DNA from: Sinohyriopsis cumingii | Lineage: Eukaryota; Mollusca; Bivalvia; Unionida; Unionidae | Length of the DNA stretch: 64,000 bases | Direction: 5' to 3' | NCBI GenBank assembly: GCA_028554795.2 | Contig: CM068842.1 | Coordinates: 24,524,590-24,588,589 of the forward strand | Shown: positions 9,067 to 18,565 of the stretch, in pieces | Position numbering within the stretch: the stretch's first letter is position 1 | Layout of the letters: the number at the start of each line of letters is the position of its first letter | The notes under the pieces: generated by a model | Seen by the model: only the letters and a program-made list of their open reading frames with translations | Told to the model about the DNA's origin: nothing | Database searches by the model: none | Position numbers and translations under genes: made by a program

Positions 9067-12000
9067 ATGAAACGATCCCATTCATTCGAGAAGAAAGAAG
9101 AAGAAGAAAGTAAGAGGCAGAAACGTGATCTATCGCCTCGTACCAGGGCTGAAATCTTGGCACAAATTCATGCCAGTGATTTTGAAGAGGACATGAGTGA
9201 ACCAGAATCCGAAACCTCTAAACCAAGTTCACCACCCTTAGTTAACCCTGAAAAGTACTATTCCATTCGAGAGACGGAAAAGCGCTCCTCTAGAAAATTT
9301 AGAACCACGGCTTACAAATACACGGTGAAGTTTAAAGATTTCAAGGCTGAAGTGCCGTTAGAGAAAGCAGAAGTGTTCATCACCGAGGTGTGGGATTCTT
9401 TGCTCACCGCACTCAAGCGACAATGTCAACCCAAAGAAGACGATCGCTTGAGACTTTCCATACAACACGACGGTTTGAAATCCCCTGTTTGGATCGAGTT
9501 TAGCACCCCTGCAGAATTGACTGCTTCCAAAGTCATGGACAAGATTCAACACGTACAACAATCTAATGATCAGTTTGACATCACCGATGGTAAAGCCACA
9601 CTGGACATGACCCACGTCTCTCCTCCTCAAGGGACAGGACGCAAAAAGATGTTATTGGTGGACGACCTTCGCAACACCAAAACAAGTCTCGTCCGAATTG
9701 ACAACCCTCATGACCAGATGTGCTTAGCCCGTGCCATCGTGGTGGGACGAACCTATGCCAACAAGAACGACACGGTAGAATGGAAAAGAACCTGGGACAC
9801 TATTCAACGTTCCGACCGAGCCAAACAACGAAATGAAGCAGAACTCCTGTTACAACAAGCCGGACTGCCCAAAGACACACCCTGCGGCATTCCTGAGATG
9901 CAAAAATTGCAAGATGTCCTAGCTCCACGATACACCTTGAAAGTGCACCCTCAAGAAGTGCGCGGACCTCTATTGTTTCGAGGGCAAGACTTTAAGGACG
10001 GAAAATACATTCATGTCTATTATCACGATGACCATTTCGATACGATTACCACTATCACTGGATTCCTGGGATACAGTTATTACTGTGAGAAATGTGACCA
10101 TGGTTATAACAATCGAGAGCAACACAAGCATTGTGGATCGAAATGCACAGGATGTTTGGCCTCTTCACCCTGTCTGAGCGAAGAACCAGTGCCTTGTTCA
10201 ACTTGTCTGCGCACGTTTGTCAGCCCTACCTGTTACCAACAACATTTGATGACGCAAGGTTCACAGAAGAAATGCGCTTGTCAACTGCTGAGATTGTGCT
10301 CTACGTGTGAACAAGTCATACGTACCAATAATACCAAGGCACACGTATGTTCAGGAAAGAAAAAATGTCACATTTGTCACCACATCGTGGACTTGGAACA
10401 CCAATGTTACGTGCAAAAATACCAACCCCCACCAGAGAAAGAGGACGGTCACAAGAAGAAAGGCAATTTCATCTTTTTCGATTTCGAATGCATGCAAGAG
10501 ACCGGCATTCACATTCCTAATTTCTGCGTGGCTCATCGAGCGTGCGAGAAGTGCATTCAAGAACCTATCTTTAGTCATTGCCCTCACTGCAGCAAGATTC
10601 CTGGAGGACGTGAAAAAATCTTTCGGGGACCTAACACGCTAGCCGATTTCGCTCGATGGGTCTTAGACCCCATCGACAAGACGTGGAGCCAAGAGGACAT
10701 CGAACGTTACGGAGATTGTCATCGTCATGCCACGGTGATGGCTCACAATTTCTCCGGATACGATGGACAGTTTCTTTTGAGGCACTATACGGAACAAGGC
10801 ACCGAGCGTCCTAAAGTGACTTTGAACGGAGCCAAAATCATTTTCATGCAAGTGGGACAAGTGCAGTTTAAAGATTCGATGAGTTACTTGGCCATGCCTT
10901 TGAGTCGAATGCCTAAAACGTTTGGAATGACAGAAATGACTAAAGGGTACTTTCCACACTTTTTCAATACGGAAGCCAATCAACACGCCGTTCTACCCCA
11001 TTTGCCTGAGGCTCACTATTACGACCCCGACAACATGCGTACCGAACAACGAGAAGCTTTCTACGCTTGGTACCAGGCTCACGCCTCGGACCCTTTCGAC
11101 TTTCAGGAAGAAATGCTAAAGTATTGTCGTTCCGACGTGGACATTTTACGGCGTTGCTGTGGAAAATTTCGAGAACTGTTCATGGAACACGGAGGGGTCG
11201 ATCCTTTGAAAGAAGCTTGCACCATTGCCAAAGCGTGTTCCTTAGTGTATCGACAACGATTCATGCCTGAAAACACCGTGGCTGTCATCAGTCCTCAAAC
11301 GACCCACTTTGTCAAGCGTCAATACTCGGTCAAAGCCCTACGTTGGTTACATTACTTGTGCGACAAGGAAGACAAGTGGATTCAGCATGCTCGCAACGGA
11401 GGGGGCGAAAAGACCATCGGAACGTATTCGGTCGATGGTTGGGACTTAGAAAACCCCAAGATCGTGTACGAGTTTAACGGTTGCTTATTTCACGGATGTC
11501 CCGTCTGTTACCCTGACCGTGGCACCAAGAATCAGTTTTTGCAACGAACCATGGAAGACTTGTACCAGGACACTTGTCAGCGACGCCTAAAGTTAGAACA
11601 GCAAGGATACCAAGTGGTGGAAATGTGGGAACACGAGTACGATCACCGTATGAAAACCGATCCCGAGTTTAAACGCCTCGTGGAAAGTTACCAGTTCATG
11701 GACCCGCTGAACCCGAGGGATAGTTTGTACGGAGGAAGGACCAATGCCACCTGTTTGCTGTACCAAGCCGACGAAGAGAAAGGAGAAGAAATCAAATACT
11801 TGGACGTGTGTTCGCTGTATCCCTACGTGTGCAAATATTGTCGCTTTCCTGTAGGGCACCCGCAATTGTTCACGGAACACATCGACCTGAAAAACATTCG
11901 ACAATACGAAGGCTTGATCAAGTGTAAAGTTTTGCCTCCCACGAACCTATACCATCCCGTCTTACCTCACCATTGTCAAGGCAAACTGATGTTTCCCTTG

Positions 12001-13120
12001 TGCCGAAACGTGCAACCAAGACCAACCTTGTCAGCACACCCAGGAAGAACGTGCCTTGACGGGAACCTGGGTCAGCGTAGAATTGTTCAAAGCTCTGGAC
12101 ATGGGATACCAACTGTTAGAAGTGTACGAAATTTGCCACTTTCCCAAGACACAACAATACCACAAGGGTGATCCCAGTCAGAAAGGCATTTTCGCTGACT
12201 ACGTGGATGCCTTTTTGAAACTGAAGCAAGAAGCCAGCGGCTATCCTTCCTGGTGTCACACTCCCGAAGACCAAATACAATTCAAAGAGAAATACTACGA
12301 ACAAGAAGGCATCACTTTAGACCACATCGAGAAAAACGAAGGCAGGCGATCGTTTGCCAAAGTGATGTTAAATTGCTTGTGGGGTAAAATGGCACAACGA
12401 CCGTGTTTACCCAAGACGGAATATTTGACAGAACCTTCCCGTTACTTCCAGATGATTCACGACAAAACCAAATACATGAAACACGTGGACGTCGTTCGAG
12501 AGAATTTGATCTTGGTCAATTACGAAGAAGATCTGGACTTTGTGCAAGACGACCCTTTTGGAAATGTCATCATTGCGGCTTACGTGACAGCCCATGCTCG
12601 CTTAAAATTGTACGAGGCTTTAGAACTGTTAGGGGAACGCGTCCTGTACTTTGACACGGACAGTTGCATTTACATCCATCACCCGATTCAACATCACCCT
12701 AACATCGAAGGAGACCGTTTAGGAGCCTGGACAGACGAGCATCCCGACGACAAGATTTTAAGTTTCGTCAGTGGCGGTCCCAAAAATTACGGCTACGAAT
12801 ACCGGGACAAACAAGGAGAAGTGCACACGACGTGCAAAGTGAAAGGACTGACTCTGAATTATCGTACCAGTCGAGTGGTCAACTTTGGGGTATTGAAAGA
12901 AGCCTTGCAATCGGGAGAGGATGGAAACTTTAAAGTGACCACCTATCAACCGAAGAAGATTGTACGTTTACCCACTCACCACATCGTCAGTCGACCCTTG
13001 GAAAAAATCTATCAAATTGTATACCAGAAGCGAGTTCGACTTCCCAATCATTTCACCTTACCGTACGGTCACGTCGGTATTGGTCTGTATATAAAAAGGA
13101 ACCCTAGGCAAAATCGATAG
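9067..13120 (+). pseudogene. Protein-primed DNA polymerase B, one frameshift
   Basis: Family B polymerase of the protein-primed (pPolB) type that copies Polinton genomes. The first frame (9067-12171) has a Cys/His-rich zinc region at about residues 340-450, Exo I FFDFEC near 467, Exo II around AHNFSGYDG near 559, Exo III YCRSDVD near 685, a YGGR motif near 887 and polymerase motif A YLDVCSLYP near 911. The frame then changes near 12,006-12,010 and the rest (to 13120) carries motif B (KVMLNCLWGK, 12360-12390) and motif C YFDTDS near 12650. All catalytic motifs are present, so only the frame break stands against function. It could be a true lesion or a sequencing indel in a short A-run. Confidence 0.93.
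13088..13098 (+). promoter_or_regulatory. TATA box of the BIR gene, inside the end of polB
   Basis: TATATAAAAAG overlaps the last codons of the polymerase gene. Placing the next promoter inside the upstream gene's end is a recurring habit of this element. Confidence 0.6.
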
Positions 13121-13324
13121 TTCATTGTGACTACCAAGACCGAGCGAACAAGATGAATACTTTCAGAGAAACACAGAACAAGTTGTTTAGAAGGGCACAA
13201 TTCAAGTGTGAGGCTTCGGAAGTGGAATGCGAGATGTGAGCCTTGCGATGGGTACGATGCTGTACCTTGTGACCTGAGCGATGCCGTAAAGCATCATTGG
13301 AACTTTAGTGCCCCTACCCCTATC

Positions 13325-13792
13325 ATGGAAAGTGATGCTGTGCGTGTCAAACCTGTGGGATGCGAAAGTGATGCCGCTCGTCCTCTTGGACATTTTACTG
13401 GGTTTCGTTTTAAAGGGGAATGTTCACCTTCACGTCTACCCCCCTACGGATGTCATCCAGCCCTGAGCAAACTCCTACCCATGTCACTCAACCCTCATCG
13501 AAACGAACCTGTGAAAGACGAATATTCGTTCCCTGTGCGTTTGTCGGAATACTGCGACTTTGAAAATCGTCTTCAATCGTTCAAAGGAAAATGGCCTAAG
13601 TATCTGGGAGGACCGACCCCCGAAGAATTAGCCAGAGCCGGATTTTTCTACTTGGGCGAAGGAGATAAAGTCAAGTGCTTCAGTTGCGGTGTGTCACTTC
13701 ACCACTGGGAACCGCAAGATTCGGCCTACGTAGAACATGCTCGATGGTCACCGAATTGTCATTACTTACCCTTAGTGGGACCGAGACATTGA
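13325..13792 (+). CDS. BIR-domain (IAP-type) protein
   Basis: The last 85 residues form a BIR domain. A leading R-x-x-SF-x-x-W segment is followed by ELARAGFFYLGEGDKVKCF and zinc ligands in exact C-x2-C-x16-H-x6-C spacing. BIR domains of inhibitor-of-apoptosis proteins bind caspases or IAP antagonists. There is no RING or second BIR, so it is a single-domain form. The open frame extends upstream to 13208 without ATG. The first ATG after the TATA box (13153) opens a 28-codon frame in another phase, which hints at a frame break near the N-terminus; 13325 is the first in-frame ATG. Host-gene capture to delay apoptosis is inference. Confidence 0.85.
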   Translation: MESDAVRVKPVGCESDAARPLGHFTGFRFKGECSPSRLPPYGCHPALSKLLPMSLNPHRNEPVKDEYSFPVRLSEYCDFENRLQSFKGKWPKYLGGPTPEELARAGFFYLGEGDKVKCFSCGVSLHHWEPQDSAYVEHARWSPNCHYLPLVGPRH

Positions 13793-13820
13793 AGTAACTT
13801 CTTACCATAATAATCTGTTC

Positions 13821-14276
13821 ATGGATACTTTACAAGAGAACATTCGTGCTTTGCCTGTGGAGTTGAGAGAACGCATTTATCGAGAACTGGTTAAAATACA
13901 AGTGAAACGTAAAGAACAATTGCATCCGTTACGTCACCGGTGTTTGAACCACTGGTACCTGAAAGCTATACAAGGATTGATTCAATTGAAAGTGTTCCAT
14001 CGAACAGACATTGATCAACGATCCTCTAGTTTTCAAAAGGATTGGTTTGGTATGGACGATTGTAGTTACATCATTGTAAACGTACTGCATCGAATTCCAG
14101 AGGAAGAGTTAACGAATTACCAACATCTTGAACACAATGTCAACTTAGTGAAAGAGGAAACTTCTGAACGAATTGTAATGTGTAGATTAGTGACTCAACG
14201 ATTTAAATTCGACACTGAAGTAAAACCATGTTTGTGCAAAGAGTACATTTCTTGTGTCAGACCAAAGAGAATTTAG
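13821..14276 (+). CDS. Unknown protein, first of a tandem duplicate
   Basis: 151 aa. The N-terminus (LPVELRERIYRELVK) faintly resembles an F-box-like helix, but this is not firm. Then come HPLRHRCLNHWYLKAIQGLI and a region with paired hydrophobic strands. No family was recognised. A second copy follows directly at 14289, and the gene at 14752 shares some of the C-terminal pattern (IP-x-x-EL followed by V-x-x-LV). No TATA box is obvious upstream. Confidence 0.65.
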   Translation: MDTLQENIRALPVELRERIYRELVKIQVKRKEQLHPLRHRCLNHWYLKAIQGLIQLKVFHRTDIDQRSSSFQKDWFGMDDCSYIIVNVLHRIPEEELTNYQHLEHNVNLVKEETSERIVMCRLVTQRFKFDTEVKPCLCKEYISCVRPKRI

Positions 14277-14288
14277 TATGACCTATTC

Positions 14289-14807
14289 ATGGATACTTTA
14301 CAAGAGAACATTCGTGCTTTGCCTGTGGAGTTGTGAGAACGCATTTACCGAGAGCTGGTCAAAATACAAGTGAAACGTAAAGAACAATTGCATCCGTTAC
14401 GTCACCAGATCTTTAACCACTGGTACCTGAAGGGTATAAGAGAACTGATTCGTCAGAAATTGTTTCAGTGGTCAGACCTTGTTCAATACTTCCAGGCCCC
14501 CGATGATTCACGTGTTGATCATTTTGGTTACTTCGAGATTCACCTAGAGCAACCCATTGAGGAAGACGAGGTAAAGGATTACCAACATATTTTACGTGGA
14601 ATCTACTTAGCGGAAGAGGAAACTTCTAATCGAACTCTGACGTTTCGGTTACAGTATGCAAGATTTACATTACCCACTGGAAAACGAACATCACTGGCTA
14701 GAAAGTACGTGTATTCTTTTCGAAACAAAGAGACTATAAAAACAGGCAGCTATGCCACGACTTATGTCGAATGTAATCCAACAGATTCCGTGGAAGGAAC
14801 TCAATGA
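14289..14807 (+). pseudogene. Second copy of the 13821 gene, early stop
   Basis: The first 118 bases (14289-14406) are about 97% identical to 13821-13938, but a TGA replaces a sense codon at codon 16. After base 118 identity falls sharply, to roughly two thirds by eye. The remaining frame stays open to 14807, although no ATG restarts it. Either the copy is dead, or a recent gene-conversion event moved the 5' part between copies and the stop is recent. Confidence 0.65.
14735..14741 (+). promoter_or_regulatory. TATA box for the gene at 14752
   Basis: TATAAAA close upstream of the ATG at 14752. A later start in the same region is possible because the spacing is short. Confidence 0.4.
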
Positions 14808-14976
14808 CCATATTCAAACCGTGGATCGTTACCATCGATTATTGCAAGAACTGTATCCATTCAATTTGGGACGACAAGTGGTGTGTGTCTTAGTGACTTG
14901 TTTTCTGGGATTTCGTTTACCAGCCGATTCTTTGTGGACTCTTTACGATCAGTACTTACCACCTCCATGGCCTTAA
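14752..14976 (+). CDS. Small unknown protein, 74 aa
   Basis: The protein reads IPWKELNDHIQTV in its first third and has a hydrophobic segment around CVLVTCFLGF. It overlaps the next gene's ATG at 14967 by ten bases. A recognisable homologue stands in the old element at about 27385-27572, in the same order, which supports a real gene. Function unknown. Confidence 0.6.
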   Translation: MPRLMSNVIQQIPWKELNDHIQTVDRYHRLLQELYPFNLGRQVVCVLVTCFLGFRLPADSLWTLYDQYLPPPWP

Positions 14977-15516
14977 ATGGTCACGAAAAACTCCTTTTGC
15001 TCAAAGCCTTGCGGTTTCATCTGGATACTTCTCGACCTCAACAGGAAAAAAAGATTCGTCAACTTTTAGCTACCCAAGACGTGTATGACGATGTGTGTGT
15101 AGCTTGTGACTTACACCCTCATTGGACAGATGTTCGTGACTGGAAAAAGGGGGGTTTTGAGGTTTGGACCCAAGAAGTGGCCCAGTATGCACAAGAGTTG
15201 TTCAAGGAAAAAAGTTACTTTTCAACCTGTGTTAGTGACGGTGCCAGAAGAACCCGTCACCGAGAACAACCACTCGCTTCAGGACAGGACTGTCATGGAC
15301 ATGCCTGAAAGGTCATTCCGGGAGGACACTTGTGTGACAATACCTCATGTAGAGACTGTAAGAACATTACACACTGTCCCTAGGACATCTTGGTTACCCA
15401 AAACATGTTGTACAGACACTTGTTTATATTCCACTTTGATCGCTTTGCTGTGTTTTATATTCCTGTACATCACTATTTGGGTTGTATGTATTTTTGTCTT
15501 TCGTGTTCATATTTGA
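14967..15516 (+). CDS. Helical protein with C-terminal membrane anchor, frame change
   Basis: From ATG 14967 the first frame (to 15308) codes a helical domain with KLLLLKALRFHL, DVCVACDLHPHW and WTQEVAQYAQELF. After about 15205 the protein-like signal moves to the +1 frame, which runs to 15516 and ends with a strong hydrophobic anchor (LIALLCFIFLYITIWVVCIF). An A6 run lies at the switch. The decayed homologue at 27577-28091 shows the same order and the same +1 offset, so the switch may be a programmed frameshift, two overlapping genes or an inherited lesion. Family not recognised. Confidence 0.6.
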
Positions 15517-15523
15517 AACATTC

Positions 15524-15529
15524 AATAAA
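15524..15529 (+). terminator. Poly(A) signal AATAAA
   Basis: AATAAA eight bases after the stop of the membrane-anchored protein. The old copy keeps one in the same place at 28104-28109. Confidence 0.6.
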
Positions 15530-15544
15530 CGTGTTCTGAAAAAG

Positions 15545-15552
15545 TATATAAA
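15545..15552 (+). promoter_or_regulatory. TATA box of the packaging ATPase
   Basis: TATATAAA 55 bases before the ATG at 15600. Confidence 0.65.
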
Positions 15553-15599
15553 CTCTTGTCTTGTTTGTTTTTCGTGTCACAAGTGACATTTCTCACACC

Positions 15600-16334
15600 A
15601 TGGCTACCTCTGCTCCCTCTTCCTCTACTGTCAAAGTCATCGACGAACACTTAGATCGTGCCAGTTGGGAGGCTTTGTATCTTCGCCATCCCTTTAACAT
15701 GCTCATTGCTGGACCTAGCGGTTCAGGCAAAACCGAATTCGTCAAACGTTTGATCGAGCATAAACATCATTTGATCGATCGGCCCCCTCAACGGATCGTG
15801 TGGTGTTACAAAGAGTGGCAATCGGCGTACAGCCTTTTGCGAGAAAGTCAAGGCGATTCCATCGTGTTTGTGGAAGGCATTCCTAAAGAAGACGACGGCA
15901 TCGTCTCTGACTCCCGTCTAACCCATTTGGTCATTTTCGACGACATGTTAGGAGAAGACGAAGAAGAAATTAAATTGTGGTTCACGCGCAAAGGGCATCA
16001 CCGTAATGCCAGTGTCGTTTACATCACCCAAAATTTGTTTCAACAAAGTAAAGCCCATCGCACCATCAGTCTCAATGCGCATTACGTGGTCTTGTTTAAA
16101 AGCCCTCGAGATAAATCGCAAGTGCAAGTCTTAGCCAAACAGTTAGGAACGCCTTGGCTGACTCAGGCGTACGACGATGCCACTCAAACGCCACACGCCT
16201 ATTTACTCGTCGATTTGAAACCTACCACTCCCGAGGATTTGCGATTTCGTACCCACTTGTTTCACCACTGGTGCCAAGACGGAGGGCCTGTCCTGTACAC
16301 GTCTCCGTCCTCGACTTCATTTCACTCCCCATGA
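15600..16334 (+). CDS. Genome-packaging ATPase (FtsK/HerA, A32-like)
   Basis: 244 aa. Walker A GPSGSGKT at residues 38-45 and Walker B HLVIFDD near 109-115 mark a P-loop ATPase of the type that pumps DNA into virions of Polintons, virophages and relatives. A conserved YITQN motif (sensor-like) and an arginine-rich stretch follow. The start was taken at 15600, after the TATA box; 13 upstream codons in the same open frame would lie in the leader. It appears intact. A decayed homologue lies at 28177-28880. Confidence 0.92.
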   Translation: MATSAPSSSTVKVIDEHLDRASWEALYLRHPFNMLIAGPSGSGKTEFVKRLIEHKHHLIDRPPQRIVWCYKEWQSAYSLLRESQGDSIVFVEGIPKEDDGIVSDSRLTHLVIFDDMLGEDEEEIKLWFTRKGHHRNASVVYITQNLFQQSKAHRTISLNAHYVVLFKSPRDKSQVQVLAKQLGTPWLTQAYDDATQTPHAYLLVDLKPTTPEDLRFRTHLFHHWCQDGGPVLYTSPSSTSFHSP

Positions 16335-16343
16335 AAAAAAATC

Positions 16344-16350
16344 TATAAAA
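16344..16350 (+). promoter_or_regulatory. TATA box for the gene at 16392
   Basis: TATAAAA 48 bases before the ATG, just after the ATPase stop. Confidence 0.6.
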
Positions 16351-16391
16351 ACCTCAGACCCTTTTTCGTCTGTCTCACACTCAGTGCGAAC

Positions 16392-17339
16392 ATGACGTCC
16401 CTTCAGTCGCATCTGACCGTCAAATTGATTCGTGCCTTGTATGGCATCAGTCGAGAAAAGGATCCACAAACACGAGCTCGTGTCTTAGAAGCTAGCCTCA
16501 AAGAAGTCTTACGATGGTTCACGGTGACGGCACGTCAATTACTCCAAGGAATCATTCAGATTCCTCATCAAACCCAACGCTTTTTCGATCGAAACAAAGT
16601 CGCTTTGGTCCAACTGGCCGATCCCCGCATCGACACTCAAACCAAAAAACAAATCATTTTGAAACCTGGAGGGAGCGGTACTCTAGGAGGGGTCATCATT
16701 CGCTCACTCTTAAGATGGGATCCTAATGCCCCCAAAGTTATCCCTAAGACAAAAGTTCAACGAAGCCCCAAGAAGAAAAAGAAAAAGACCAGGTCCCCAA
16801 GAAGAATAACTTCTCCAGTGGCGGGACCCTCCTCTTACCAGACACCACCCCGAAAAAAGAAAAGAAGCCCCCAGAAAAAGAAACAGAGAAAAAGTCCTCA
16901 GAAAAAGAAAAGTCCACAGAAAAAGAAAACTAGTCGCAAGAGAGGCACTGCGGCCAGGACGCAGCCTTACACTCGCAAACCACGACCTGCCACAGCGTCT
17001 CCGACAGCCTCACGTTTGTCCACTTCTCCGTTGATGTCACCAGGAACTGAAGAGTACTTGGAGACGTTGATCACACCAAGAACTTCTCCGTTGATGACCC
17101 CCAAAAGAACTTCCCCAGTGGCAGGACCTTCCAATTTAGCGGCAGTGGCTGCTGCTCACAAAGTACCTTCTCCCAAAATCAAAGTCCATGAAAGATCGGG
17201 CATGTTACAAAGTTTACTGGATTTGTCCAAGCAAGAACTGGCTCGATTTAGTCCGTTACGTACCCCTGCACGACGTGTCATGCCTGTCCTCAAACTGATA
17301 CGACGTAAAGACAATCAATGGCGACGCGTTCCAGTATAA
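16392..17339 (+). CDS. Basic core-like protein, SPKKK-rich
   Basis: 315 aa. A conserved N-terminal domain of about 115 residues ends in KKQIILKPGGSGTLGGVIIRSLL, a Lys then Gly-Gly then hydrophobic pattern seen in small core or capsid-associated proteins of adenovirus-like elements. A long tail of SPKKKK, SPQKKK and S/T-P repeats (about 120-270) resembles histone H1 or chromatin-binding tails. A C-terminal helix with LLDLSKQELARFSPL follows. It is likely a DNA-condensing virion protein; that is inference. It is flanked by TATA boxes and is present decayed at 28930-29760. Confidence 0.68.
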   Translation: MTSLQSHLTVKLIRALYGISREKDPQTRARVLEASLKEVLRWFTVTARQLLQGIIQIPHQTQRFFDRNKVALVQLADPRIDTQTKKQIILKPGGSGTLGGVIIRSLLRWDPNAPKVIPKTKVQRSPKKKKKKTRSPRRITSPVAGPSSYQTPPRKKKRSPQKKKQRKSPQKKKSPQKKKTSRKRGTAARTQPYTRKPRPATASPTASRLSTSPLMSPGTEEYLETLITPRTSPLMTPKRTSPVAGPSNLAAVAAAHKVPSPKIKVHERSGMLQSLLDLSKQELARFSPLRTPARRVMPVLKLIRRKDNQWRRVPV

Positions 17340-17343
17340 AAAA
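17335..17343 (+). promoter_or_regulatory. TATA box for the pX-like gene
   Basis: TATAAAAAA overlaps the stop codon region of the preceding gene, about 55 bases before ATG 17398. Confidence 0.6.
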
Positions 17344-17397
17344 GGCCTGTGACCGAGTAGGATATCAGTGTTTTTTGGTGCTCCTGAAGACTCAAAG

Positions 17398-17784
17398 ATG
17401 TCACCCTCCAGAAAACCCCAAGGAAAGAAAAGGAAAGGACTGCCACCACGTTTAGCCAAACATGGGGACATGTTATCTGTCCTGTCCAAAGCTTCTCCAC
17501 CCCTACGAAAAAAACTCATTCAAACGGCCTCCAAAGAGGTCATCGATACCGTGTGCGAATGTTGTTTGAACGTCTTGAAAGGCACGATCCCTTTGTCCAA
17601 ACACCAGAAACAATGCTTAGGCAAACATCGTCACGTTCTTCGGAAAATGGTTCAAAAGAAAATTCCCATTCGTCAAAAAAAGAAGATGTTGGTCCAACGT
17701 GGAGGCATTTTACCTCTCTTGTTAGGCCCCATACTGAAAGGAGTCTTGGGAACCATGTTGGGAGGACTGGTGGGAGCAAGATAA
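17398..17784 (+). CDS. Small basic protein with GG-hydrophobic tail (pX/Mu-like)
   Basis: 128 aa from the ATG following the TATA box. Very basic, with a Cys pair (CECC) near the middle and a C-terminal QRGGILPLLLGPILKG segment rich in Gly and Leu. The KK-x-L-x-x-RGG-hydrophobic pattern is shared with Polinton/adintovirus proteins compared with adenoviral pX (mu). Likely a virion core or membrane-active component, by analogy only. A decayed homologue is at 29828-30092. Confidence 0.65.
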   Translation: MSPSRKPQGKKRKGLPPRLAKHGDMLSVLSKASPPLRKKLIQTASKEVIDTVCECCLNVLKGTIPLSKHQKQCLGKHRHVLRKMVQKKIPIRQKKKMLVQRGGILPLLLGPILKGVLGTMLGGLVGAR

Positions 17785-17833
17785 AAAAGCCCTCGGAAGT
17801 CCCAAGATCTCAGAATCGACCCCTGACAACCCC

Positions 17834-18544
17834 ATGGAAGGACGAAAACTAGCTTTAGTGCCTTACAAACGATGGATGGAATACCATCGGTGGCAAGAAC
17901 AACGCACCCCGCATTTACCTCCCAATCCCAATTTGAGCGAGATGTCCCAGTTACAACACGAATTGCAATCCTTGATGGATCGCCAAGATTTGTCCGAAAC
18001 AGAAAAATCGCAAAAGTACGGTCAACTCTTGCAAAGACTGCAACTCTTTCACCAGAAAGCTTTAGACGAAACAGCTTTACCCACTCTGAAAGATTTTAAG
18101 ACCTTGATGAAAAGTCCAGCACCATCATCATCATTACCACCACCACCACCACTACTGTCATCCCCAACCGTCACCAGAGATGCTACCCCACGAAGACCTG
18201 AGGAAGAAGAGACGCGCGAAGTGTTTCAAACACCGTCAGCAGCTCCCATTTCGAGTAAGATTGCAGCATCCTTATTGACCCCGTCCCCCACACCCCAACG
18301 AGAAGAAATGAAAGCTTGGGTTAAAAAGATGATGTCCACACCTCCTTCGACAGAAGTGAAAAAGAAAGAAGAGAAACCAGAAGCGAAAAAAGAAAAGAAA
18401 ACCAAAGCCATTCCATTGCCACCTCCACCACCACCACTACCTTCGACTTCTACTCCCGTAGCCCATCGGACACGTAAATCCGTTTCCAAACCACCCTTTC
18501 GACCCACCCAAAGTAGCATCACCGAAGAGTGGGTAACTTATTAA
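17834..18544 (+). CDS. Coiled-coil, proline-rich Polinton protein
   Basis: 236 aa. The N-terminus has LALVPYKRW, then a coiled-coil segment (about 35-85, with LSETEKSQKYGQLLQRLQ), then low-complexity Pro, Ser and Lys/Glu tracts including two polyproline runs, and a C-terminal FRPTQSSITEEWV. This layout recurs between the pX-like gene and the integrase in related elements as far as I recall, but the function is not known. A minor virion or assembly protein is a guess. Confidence 0.6.
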   Translation: MEGRKLALVPYKRWMEYHRWQEQRTPHLPPNPNLSEMSQLQHELQSLMDRQDLSETEKSQKYGQLLQRLQLFHQKALDETALPTLKDFKTLMKSPAPSSSLPPPPPLLSSPTVTRDATPRRPEEEETREVFQTPSAAPISSKIAASLLTPSPTPQREEMKAWVKKMMSTPPSTEVKKKEEKPEAKKEKKTKAIPLPPPPPPLPSTSTPVAHRTRKSVSKPPFRPTQSSITEEWVTY

Positions 18545-18565
18545 CACACCAACCAACACAAAAAA

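Noticed and set aside
14967..15516. Bcl-2-like apoptosis regulator
   Set aside because: A helical domain plus C-terminal anchor next to a BIR gene suggested it, but I cannot see BH1/BH2 motifs such as NWGR.
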